Below are positions 6,531-12,578 of a DNA stretch of 14,818 bases, piece by piece. The position numbers and the translations under genes were made by a program. The notes under the pieces were generated by a model. It had not been told where the DNA came from, ran no database searches, and was given only the letters and a program-made list of their open reading frames with translations. Within the stretch, counting starts at the first letter, position 1, and the number at the start of each line of letters is the position of its first letter. Source of the stretch: an uncultured Limnohabitans sp. (GTDB lineage Bacteria > Pseudomonadota > Gammaproteobacteria > Burkholderiales > Burkholderiaceae_C); contig CALEYZ010000095.1 of assembly GCA_937928195.1 (NCBI GenBank), forward strand, positions 1-14,818, in the 5' to 3' direction.

Positions 6531-7442
6531 CTAGCTTACCTTGAAATCGTTCGGAAACAAATGATGCGCCAAGGCCCAAAGGCCTGACCAAGTCACCTCA
6601 TCGGCGAGGGTCGTCGCCGACAGGCAGAAAGCTTCCATGGCCGCGCCATAGCGCGGGCTCAGCTGGCCGTTGCCCAAAATGAACAAGGGGGTCAGTGCAT
6701 CAGGCCAATCGGCTTTGGCCGAATTGATTTCGTCGCCAATCAGCAAGCCTGAGATGTAGCTGCTGGCTTGTGCGGGGTTGAGCTTTTCAAACAAGGACAA
6801 ACTGCGTGCAGAAAATGCGTGGTGCAACAGACCGCCTGGTTTTTGACTTTGCATCACGCCGTCTAGAAACACTTCTTTTTTGAGAGGTGCGTCGGGCAGA
6901 CAAGTTTTGGACAAGATGGAGTGCTGGCTGAGCAAGGCGTAAAACTCGCCGGTCATGTAGGTTTTGAAGCCTAGAATTTTGCCGTTTTCAACCTGTGCCC
7001 ATTTGCTGTGGGTGCCTGGCAATACAAACCGTGCGCTTTGGATTTGCTGTGCTGACAGCGCACCAAAGATTTGAATTTCTTCACCGCGCATCACATCGGG
7101 CGTGTCATCATTCCAAGTGGACAAGCCGGGCACAATGCCAATGCGGTCTGCTTCAATCCATTGCAGATGTTGTGCAATGTCTGCGAAGCCACTGGGGCAA
7201 GGACAGTAGGGGGCTTCGCGCCAACCTTGCTTGCTGCCGGCCATGCCAGAGATCAGGCACAGTGTGTCAGGTGTTGTCCAATCGCCAAAGCGTTGCGCCA
7301 ACACGTTTGGAAATTGCCCATGGGCCACTTGCAGAATGCCTTGCGGAAAGGCGCGTTTCTCCAGCACCACACCTTCGCTGTTGATCAGGGCTCCTCTTAA
7401 AGAAGAAGTGCCCCAGTCAACGGCCACCAACTTGCGTTGCAT
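6531..7442 (-). CDS. dgoK: 2-Dehydro-3-deoxygalactonokinase
   Basis: A 303-aa kinase of the DgoK family (ASKHA fold) that phosphorylates 2-keto-3-deoxy-galactonate at C6 with ATP. It has an N-terminal phosphate loop AVDWGTSSLRGALI (7-20), then LISGMAGSKQGW (63-74; compare GMVGSN-GW in E. coli), GIVPGLS and DVMRGEEIQIFGA (residues about 117-129), VLPGTHSKWAQVENG and TYMTGEFYALL-HSIL, and a C-terminal SSYISGLLIGDEI motif. Length is close to E. coli DgoK (about 292). It starts 2 nt after the stop of the upstream SDR gene and ends 5 nt before dgoA, so the three are tightly coupled. It links the dehydratase product to the aldolase. Confidence 0.95.
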   Translation of the reverse strand: MQRKLVAVDWGTSSLRGALINSEGVVLEKRAFPQGILQVAHGQFPNVLAQRFGDWTTPDTLCLISGMAGSKQGWREAPYCPCPSGFADIAQHLQWIEADRIGIVPGLSTWNDDTPDVMRGEEIQIFGALSAQQIQSARFVLPGTHSKWAQVENGKILGFKTYMTGEFYALLSQHSILSKTCLPDAPLKKEVFLDGVMQSQKPGGLLHHAFSARSLSLFEKLNPAQASSYISGLLIGDEINSAKADWPDALTPLFILGNGQLSPRYGAAMEAFCLSATTLADEVTWSGLWALAHHLFPNDFKVS

Positions 7443-7444
7443 GT

Positions 7445-8449
7445 TTACTTCTTCAAACCATCCAGCGCATGCGATGGGTAGTAAGGCAATTTGCAGTCGT
7501 CAATGTATTGCTGAATGATGTCTTTGAAAGACGCATCGGGCTTCAAGCCCAAAGCGGCCGCGCGTTGGGCCGTACCGCCTTTGGCCCAGTTGGCCACAAT
7601 GCCAGCGATCTGCTCATTGCGAACAAATTTGACATGCTTGCGAACGTCAGGGCCTGCCACTTCTTCCAAAGCTTTCAGCATTTCTTTCACGGTCACATTG
7701 AGACCTGGCAAATTCAAAGCCAAACGGCCTTGCATGGCTTCACGACTGGCTTCAAACACCGCAATCAAACACTTGATGGTGTTGTTGGGTGAAGAAACAG
7801 AGTGCGATACGTTTTCGTCTACCGGGCAAATGGATTCCATACCCGCCAAAGGCTCGCGAATGATGCCGCTGAAGAAAGATGAGGCCGCGCCATTGGGCTT
7901 GCCGGGGCGTACCGTGACCGTCATCAAGCGTGCTGCACGGCCATCGACAAAGCCCTTGCGTGTGAAGTCGGCCAGCAAATATTCCAGCATGAGTTTGTGG
8001 GTACCGTAGGACGTTTGGGGCGAGGGCAGCGTGCTGTCGGTCACGATGTCGGGCATGGGGTTGCTGGGGTCTGGACCAAACACGGCCACCGAGCTGGCAA
8101 ACACCATGCGCGGGACGTTGCCTGCTTTGCGCAAACCTTCCAGCAACAAGCGTGTGCTGTCCAAGTTGGAACGCATGCCCAAGTCAAAGTCTTGTTCGCA
8201 TTCGCCAGACACGGCCGATGCCAAATGGAACACGCCATCAAAGCCGCTTTCAAACAAAGGACCTTGCTCTAGCATGGGGCCGGCATGGCCTTTGACGCGC
8301 GGGTCTGCCAACAAATCGGCAGGTGCTGGGAATAAATCGGCAATGTGCAACTCGGTGACTTTTTTACCGTTGAGTTCGCCCTTTTTCAGGATTTCACGGG
8401 CCAGGCGTGCGCCTAAGAAACCTGCGCCACCGGTAACGAGTAATTTCAT
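7445..8449 (-). CDS. denD: NAD-dependent SDR dehydrogenase, D-erythronate dehydrogenase (DenD)-like
   Basis: A 334-aa extended short-chain dehydrogenase/epimerase. It has the nucleotide-binding TGGAGFLG (6-13), the FHLASAVSGE segment (74-83), a catalytic Ser in FASSVAVFG (117-125) and YGTHK (148-152) with Tyr148 and Lys152. The VRPGKPNGAASSF segment and LNLPGLNVTVKEML near the C-terminus are typical of the DenD branch, known to oxidise D-erythronate to 2-keto-D-erythronate. The operon lacks the kinase (OtnK) and OtnC partners of erythronate catabolism and is instead a galactonate-type pathway. The real substrate may therefore be another sugar or sugar acid; this is inference. It lies 25 nt after the dehydratase and 2 nt before dgoK. 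Confidence 0.8.
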   Translation of the reverse strand: MKLLVTGGAGFLGARLAREILKKGELNGKKVTELHIADLFPAPADLLADPRVKGHAGPMLEQGPLFESGFDGVFHLASAVSGECEQDFDLGMRSNLDSTRLLLEGLRKAGNVPRMVFASSVAVFGPDPSNPMPDIVTDSTLPSPQTSYGTHKLMLEYLLADFTRKGFVDGRAARLMTVTVRPGKPNGAASSFFSGIIREPLAGMESICPVDENVSHSVSSPNNTIKCLIAVFEASREAMQGRLALNLPGLNVTVKEMLKALEEVAGPDVRKHVKFVRNEQIAGIVANWAKGGTAQRAAALGLKPDASFKDIIQQYIDDCKLPYYPSHALDGLKK

Positions 8450-8474
8450 GATGAATGCTTTCTATAAATGAAGA

Positions 8475-10211
8475 TCAGTGGTTGTCTTTGGGCACAAAGG
8501 CGCCGCGCTTGCCCACCAGGAAGTCAAGGTCGCAGCCTTCGTCGGCCTGCAGCACGGTGTCAACATAGAGCTTCCAATAACCCGACTTGAGCTGTGGCTC
8601 GGGGCGAACCCACTTGGCCAAACGTGCATTCAATTCTTCATCGCTGATGAGCAATTGCATTCTGCGCTCTGGCACGTTGAGTTCAATCATGTCGCCATTT
8701 TGAACCACAGCCAAAGGTCCGCCTGCAGCCGCTTCAGGGGTGGTGTGCAAGACCACGGTGCCATAGGCCGTGCCGCTCATGCGGGCATCGCTGATGCGAA
8801 CCATGTCGGTGATGCCCTTGCGCAAGACCTTGGGTGGCAATGGCATGTTGCCCACCTCGGCCATGCCGGGATAGCCTTTGGGGCCACAGTTTTTGAGCAC
8901 CAAGATGCAGGTTTCGTCGACGTCCAAAGACTCGTCGTCAATGCGCTTGTGGAAATCGTCGCTGTCTTCAAACACCACGGCGCGCCCGGTGTGAACCATC
9001 AGCGCAGGCGTGGCGGCACTGGGCTTGATCACGGCACCGCGAGGTGCCAAGTTGCCGCGCAAGATGGCAATGCCCGCTTTTTCTTTGAAGGGCGCAGCCA
9101 CGGTTTTGATCACGCGGGGGTCGTAGTTTTCTGCATTGGCCACGTTCTCGGCAACGGTCTTGCCGCTCACCGTCAAGATGTCTTTGTGCAGGAATTGTTG
9201 AATTTCTTTCATCACGGCTGGCAAGCCGCCTGCATAGCAGAAGTCTTCCATGAGGTGCTCGCCAGAGGGCTGCAAGTTGACGATGTTGGGCATCTCGCTG
9301 CCCAGTTTTTCAAAATCGTCAATCTTCAGGTTGACGCCCAGACGACCCGCAATGGCAATCAGGTGAATCACGGCATTGGTAGAGCCACCGATGGCGGCCA
9401 AGGTGCGAATGGCGTTTTCAAAGGCTTCACGTGTGAGGATTTGCGAAATCTTGATGTCTTTGTGAACCATGTCCACGATGCGACGACCGGCTTCGCGGGC
9501 CAACACATTGCGGCGGCCGTCAACAGCAGGGTAGGCCGCGTTGCCAGGCAAACCAATGCCCAAGGCCTCCACCATGCTGGCCATGGTGCTGGCGGTGCCC
9601 ATCGTCATGCAGCTGCCGTGGCTGCGGTGCATGGAGCTTTCGGCTTCAAAGAAATCGTTCAACTTCAAGGTGCCCGCACGCACTTGCTCGCTCATGCTCC
9701 AGAGACCTGTGCCTGAACCCAATTCTTGACCGCGCCATTTGCCATTCAGCATGGGGCCACCCGAAATGCCAATCGAGGGTAAATCAACGCTGGCAGCGCC
9801 CATCAGCAAAGAAGGTGTGGTTTTGTCGCAGCCCATCATGAGGACCACGCCGTCGATGGGGTTGCCGCGAATGCTTTCCTCCACGTCCATGGATGCCAAG
9901 TTGCGGTACAGCATGGCGGTGGGGCGCAGCAGTGTCTCGCCCAGAGACATCACGGGAAATTCCAATGGAAAGCCACCCGCTTCGTATACGCCAATCTTGA
10001 CTTGCTCTGCCAAGGCGCGGAAGTGCGAATTGCAAGGTGTGAGTTCACTGAAGGTGTTGCAAATGCCAATGACCGGGCGGCCATCGAATTGATCGTGCGG
10101 CACGCCTTTGCCTTTGACCCAGCTGCGGTAGGCAAAGCCGTCACGGTCTTGGCGGCCAAACCATTGTTGGCTGCGCAGGTCTTCGGGTTTTTTCTTAGGA
10201 CTTTGTGACAT
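8475..10211 (-). CDS. IlvD/Edd-family sugar-acid dehydratase (L-arabinonate/D-galactonate type)
   Basis: A 578-aa dehydratase removing water from an aldonate to give the 2-keto-3-deoxy acid. It is very close to the Rhizobium L-arabinonate dehydratase, which also accepts D-fuconate and D-galactonate: DGRPVIGICNT (43-53), RPTAMLYRNL, MGCDKTTPSLLMGAAS (126-141), SCMTMGTASTMASM (200-213), AIGGSTNAVIHL, KNCGPKGYPGMAEVGN (440-455) and DARMSGTAYGTVVLH (475-489). Cys60, Cys128 and Cys201 should bind the iron-sulfur cluster; Glu92, Asp129 and Lys130 the Mg; Ser479 is the catalytic base. A GTG-initiated extension to 10304 is open but carries no conserved sequence, so MSQSPKKKPE at 10211 is the start. 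With dgoK and dgoA downstream, D-galactonate is the most likely substrate. Confidence 0.93.
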   Translation of the reverse strand: MSQSPKKKPEDLRSQQWFGRQDRDGFAYRSWVKGKGVPHDQFDGRPVIGICNTFSELTPCNSHFRALAEQVKIGVYEAGGFPLEFPVMSLGETLLRPTAMLYRNLASMDVEESIRGNPIDGVVLMMGCDKTTPSLLMGAASVDLPSIGISGGPMLNGKWRGQELGSGTGLWSMSEQVRAGTLKLNDFFEAESSMHRSHGSCMTMGTASTMASMVEALGIGLPGNAAYPAVDGRRNVLAREAGRRIVDMVHKDIKISQILTREAFENAIRTLAAIGGSTNAVIHLIAIAGRLGVNLKIDDFEKLGSEMPNIVNLQPSGEHLMEDFCYAGGLPAVMKEIQQFLHKDILTVSGKTVAENVANAENYDPRVIKTVAAPFKEKAGIAILRGNLAPRGAVIKPSAATPALMVHTGRAVVFEDSDDFHKRIDDESLDVDETCILVLKNCGPKGYPGMAEVGNMPLPPKVLRKGITDMVRISDARMSGTAYGTVVLHTTPEAAAGGPLAVVQNGDMIELNVPERRMQLLISDEELNARLAKWVRPEPQLKSGYWKLYVDTVLQADEGCDLDFLVGKRGAFVPKDNH

Positions 10212-10238
10212 AGGCTGTTGCTTTGTAAGGAAGGTGGG

Positions 10239-10266
10239 TTGAAGGTTTGAAATATTATCGTATGAT
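10239..10266 (+). promoter_or_regulatory. Predicted sigma70 promoter for the hydroxyacid dehydrogenase-gntR-cupin unit
   Basis: TTGAAG (10239-10244), 16-bp spacer, TATGAT (10261-10266, 5 of 6 to the -10 consensus), about 110 bp before the ATG at 10375. The -10 lies inside the palindrome at 10255-10271. On the other strand, GATAAT (bases 10259 down to 10254) is a -10 candidate for the leftward dehydratase operon and also falls in the palindrome; I could not find a convincing -35 for it. Confidence 0.45.
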
Positions 10267-10271
10267 GATAA
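10255..10271. promoter_or_regulatory. Candidate operator for the GntR-family regulator
   Basis: TTATC-N7-GATAA (TTATCGTATGATGATAA), an imperfect palindrome that includes the near-symmetric core ATCGTATGAT. It is in the middle of the 163-bp divergent gap and overlaps -10 candidates of both strands, as expected for a local repressor that shuts both operons in the absence of its ligand. The DgoR-like regulator encoded two genes to the right is the obvious candidate. Confidence 0.5.
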
Positions 10272-10276
10272 GGCAA

Positions 10277-10314
10277 TTGCATGAACTTGTGCAAACAACG
10301 GCACTCGTGCAAAC
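10277..10314. repeat. Short repeats GTGCAAAC and inverted TTGCA/TGCAA in the divergent promoter region
   Basis: GTGCAAAC occurs at 10289-10296 and again at 10307-10314, 18 bp apart. TTGCA (10277-10281) and TGCAA (10290-10294) form an inverted pair. Together they may be a second regulator's binding sites, upstream of the leftward dehydratase promoter, but the copies are short and could be chance. Confidence 0.3.
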
Positions 10315-10374
10315 CCTCAAACCTGTCACCCGAGAAGTCGGTGGCGCCTGTTTTGTGTCTCGGAGATTTTCACC

Positions 10375-11319
10375 ATGAGCATTCATCATCCTGAAGTTGT
10401 TGTCACCTCACGCATCCCCCCGTTTCTCACCACGGGCCTCCAAGAAAACTATGTGGTGCACGAGCGTGATCACATTCGTGATCGCCAAGTTTTTGGTCGT
10501 GTCCGCGCCCTTGTGGGTGGGGGTGAATCCAAAATTGATGCGGCCTACATGGCCTTGTTTCCCGCCTTGGAAATGATCTCTGTTTGCGGCGTTGGTTACG
10601 ATGGCATTGACGTGGCCGCGGCCAAAAAGCGCGGCATCATGGTGACGCACACGCCCGATGTTTTGAATGACGACGTGGCCGACTTGGCATTAGGTTTGCT
10701 GCTGTCCGTGGCGCGCAAAATTCCAGCCGCCGACCGCTTCACCCGCAATGCGGACTGGCTCGATGGCCCTTTCCAACTGACCCGTAAATTGACCGGTGCC
10801 AAACTGGGCATTGTGGGCATGGGCCGAATTGGCCAAGCCATTGCCAAACGCGCAGCCGCCTTTGACATGGACATCAGCTACAACACCCGCAGCCCGCGCG
10901 CCGATGTGGCCTACAAGCATGTGGCCAATCTTGTTGATTTAGCGTCCCAGGTGGACTATTTGGTTGTCATTACCCCAGGTGGTGCGGCCACCAAAAATTT
11001 GATCAACGCAGAAGTGTTGAAGGCCCTTGGCCCCCAAGGATTCTTGGTCAACGTGGCCCGCGGATCCGTGGTGGACCAGGTTGCCTTGATTGAAGCCCTG
11101 CAAAAGAAAACCATTGCAGGCGCAGGCTTGGATGTGTTTGTGGACGAACCCAATGTGCCAGCCGAACTTCGAAAGCTCGACAACGTGGTGCTCACCCCCC
11201 ACATTGCCAGCGGCACAGTCGAAACACGTAAAGCCATGTCTGCTTTGGCACTCGCCAATTTGGCCGCGCACTTTGCAGGAGAGCCTGTTAAAACGCCTGT
11301 GCCGGAGTGCAGAACTTGA
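10375..11319 (+). CDS. D-isomer-specific 2-hydroxyacid dehydrogenase (glyoxylate/hydroxypyruvate reductase type)
   Basis: A 314-aa NAD(P)-dependent 2-hydroxyacid dehydrogenase. Rossmann motif KLGIVGMGRIGQAIAKR (143-159); catalytic triad Arg229 (VNVARGSVVD), Glu258 (DVFVDEPNVP) and His276 (LTPHIASGT). After the second strand of the cofactor domain is NTRS (170-173), where a basic residue instead of an acidic one suggests NADPH preference, as in GhrB-like hydroxypyruvate/glyoxylate reductases. The ATG at 10375 has a GGAGA element (10362-10366) upstream. It heads a unit of overlapping genes with the GntR regulator and a cupin, divergent from the galactonate operon. It might reduce a 2-keto acid formed in sugar-acid breakdown; the exact substrate is not known. 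Confidence 0.9.
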   Translation: MSIHHPEVVVTSRIPPFLTTGLQENYVVHERDHIRDRQVFGRVRALVGGGESKIDAAYMALFPALEMISVCGVGYDGIDVAAAKKRGIMVTHTPDVLNDDVADLALGLLLSVARKIPAADRFTRNADWLDGPFQLTRKLTGAKLGIVGMGRIGQAIAKRAAAFDMDISYNTRSPRADVAYKHVANLVDLASQVDYLVVITPGGAATKNLINAEVLKALGPQGFLVNVARGSVVDQVALIEALQKKTIAGAGLDVFVDEPNVPAELRKLDNVVLTPHIASGTVETRKAMSALALANLAAHFAGEPVKTPVPECRT

Positions 11320-12059
11320 TCAAAAACGTCCACGGTAATACCGTCGATTTTTTAGGAGAGGCCATTGTTGCGGGCAGATATCCCGTAGGCGGAAGCTTGC
11401 CGCCGGAGCCCCTGCTGTGTGAGCAACTGGGCGTGAGTCGAACTGTGATTCGTGAGTCGGTCAAATCGTTGGTGGCCAAAGGTCTGATTTTCACTGGCCC
11501 CAAAGTGGGCACGCGCGTTTTGTCGGAAGAAAATTGGAATTGGTTCGATACCGATGTCATTGCGTGGCAAGCCAAAGCGGGCCTGACCCCCGAGTTTTTG
11601 CGAGACTTGCAAGAGCTGCGCAAAGTGGTGGAACCTGCGGCTGTGCGCTTGGCCGCAGAGCGCGCTACACCTGCAGACATTGAGGGCATCACCGCCGCCT
11701 ACAACGGCATGAAGAAAGCCATCGAAGAGGGCGGCGACTATGTCACCCACGACATGCATTTTCACACGGGCATGTTGGTGGCTTCGCACAACCGCATGAT
11801 TGTGCAAATGAGCAAAGCCTTGGGCGCCTTGCTTCGCACCAGTTTTGAAATTTCCACCACGCGCAAAGATGCACCCAAGGCAGCTTTGCCATTGCACAAA
11901 GCGGTGCTGGATGCCGTCATTGCCAAAAATCCAGACAAAGCCGAAAAAGCCATTCGTGTGTTGATTGAAGGTGCGCATCTAGACATGGAGCATGTCTTAA
12001 CATCACGACGTAAATTACCCAGGCTTTCGGGGCCTGCTAAATTCATCAAAGCCTCATGA
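11307..12059 (+). CDS. GntR-family (FadR/FCD subfamily) transcriptional regulator, DgoR-like
   Basis: A 250-aa regulator: N-terminal winged helix (about residues 8-72, with LPPEPLLCEQLGVSRTVIRE at 31-50) and a helical FCD ligand domain (about 98-235) with likely metal ligands including Asp149, His153 and His197. The linker NWNWFDTDVIAWQ (76-88) closely follows the WNYLDTDVLQW of E. coli DgoR, the galactonate repressor, so a sugar-acid or 2-keto-3-deoxy-acid effector is likely. Start is uncertain: GTG at 11307 has almost no usable ribosome-binding site, whereas TTG at 11316 has GGAG (11304-11307) 8 nt upstream and would overlap the preceding stop as TTGA. Its probable targets are the two divergent operons via the palindrome at 10255-10271. 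Confidence 0.9.
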   Translation: MQNLIKNVHGNTVDFLGEAIVAGRYPVGGSLPPEPLLCEQLGVSRTVIRESVKSLVAKGLIFTGPKVGTRVLSEENWNWFDTDVIAWQAKAGLTPEFLRDLQELRKVVEPAAVRLAAERATPADIEGITAAYNGMKKAIEEGGDYVTHDMHFHTGMLVASHNRMIVQMSKALGALLRTSFEISTTRKDAPKAALPLHKAVLDAVIAKNPDKAEKAIRVLIEGAHLDMEHVLTSRRKLPRLSGPAKFIKAS

Positions 12060-12439
12060 CAAATTTCACCAAAGTCGTTTTATTCACTGACACCGATGGC
12101 AAAGCCCGCTTCAAAGAAGAAACCATCCCCATGGATGAGGGCAATCCGCAAAGCCAGCTGACCCACATTTTTTCAGCCGAAGGCTATCAGTTGCGTCACA
12201 GCCCTGTGGGTTTCAGAAGCCAGTTTCACGTCACAGGCAAGCCGCAATGGGTGTTCATCTTGGCGGGGCAAATGGAAATTGGACTCCAAGACGGCACTTC
12301 CCGTATTTTTTCTGCGGGCGAGCATTTTTACTCGGCTGACACCTTGCCAGAGGGCGCCACCTTTGATCCTGCAGTTCATGGGCACTGGAGCCGTCAGGTG
12401 GGTGACGTGCCGCTGCAAACTTTGTTCTTGAAAGACTGA
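12056..12439 (+). CDS. Small cupin-domain protein
   Basis: A 127-aa single-domain cupin. The beta-barrel motifs are recognisable: GFRSQFHVTGKPQWVFILAG (52-71, possible metal ligand His58), then GQMEIGLQDGTSRIFSAGEHFYSAD (motif 1 end to motif 2) and AVHGHWSRQ (106-114, His108/His110). The spacing differs from canonical metal-cupins, so metal binding and enzymatic activity are unproven. Its ATG overlaps the GntR stop as ATGA (12056-12059) and has no ribosome-binding site of its own, so it is translationally coupled to the regulator. It could bind or isomerise a sugar-related compound of this pathway; I cannot name a reaction. Confidence 0.75.
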   Translation: MTNFTKVVLFTDTDGKARFKEETIPMDEGNPQSQLTHIFSAEGYQLRHSPVGFRSQFHVTGKPQWVFILAGQMEIGLQDGTSRIFSAGEHFYSADTLPEGATFDPAVHGHWSRQVGDVPLQTLFLKD

Positions 12440-12450
12440 GCTGTCAGTCT
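12433..12450. terminator. Hairpin at the cupin stop codon, possible weak terminator
   Basis: AGACTGA (12433-12439), loop GCTG, TCAGTCT (12444-12450): a perfect 7-bp stem that includes the cupin TGA stop. There is no real T tract on the plus strand and only TTTC on the minus strand, so if it terminates at all it is weak. It lies where the rightward cupin unit and the leftward photolyase unit meet. Confidence 0.35.
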
Positions 12451-12464
12451 GAAATTTCCCAAAA

Positions 12465-12569
12465 TCATCGCGGTCGATACAGCTTGAACAATTGCGAAGG
12501 CCCAACGATCGCATTGAAGGGGTCGTGCTTGAAAGGATGGCCTAGGCGAGGTTCGTAAAAATGCGTCAT
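12465..12569 (-). pseudogene. Remnant of a flavin reductase-family gene
   Basis: A 34-codon minus-strand frame (ATG at 12569, TGA at 12465-12467). Its first 24 residues, starting MTHFYEPRLGHPFKHDPFN and continuing AIVGP, closely resemble the N-terminus of FMN-binding flavin reductase-like proteins (usually HFYEP-GHGLPHDPFNAIVGPRPIGWIS-type). The similarity stops exactly where the conserved RPIGWIS should follow; it continues SQLFKLYRPR and ends. The full-length family is about 200 aa. The ending could be an authentic C-terminus joined by an in-frame internal deletion, but I cannot verify that. It lies 9 nt after the photolyase stop on the same strand. A real small protein is possible but less likely. 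Confidence 0.5.
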
Positions 12570-12578
12570 GTCTTCAGC

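Noticed and set aside
6526..6591. 22-codon N-terminal extension of dgoA into dgoK
   Set aside because: Would overlap dgoK by about 60 bp, and family members begin close to the LPLVAILRG segment.
8478..9716. 412-codon open frame on the plus strand opposite the dehydratase
   Set aside because: It is antisense to a clearly conserved IlvD/Edd enzyme, has no recognisable domain and a His/Gly/Ala-rich composition typical of a shadow frame.
10212..10304. 31-codon N-terminal extension of the dehydratase
   Set aside because: Begins with GTG, has no ribosome-binding site, covers the divergent promoter and palindrome, and carries no family-like residues.
12173..12514. 113-codon minus-strand frame over the end of the cupin gene
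   Set aside because: No domain resemblance; it is a shadow of the cupin. The flavin reductase-like remnant is in a different minus frame.
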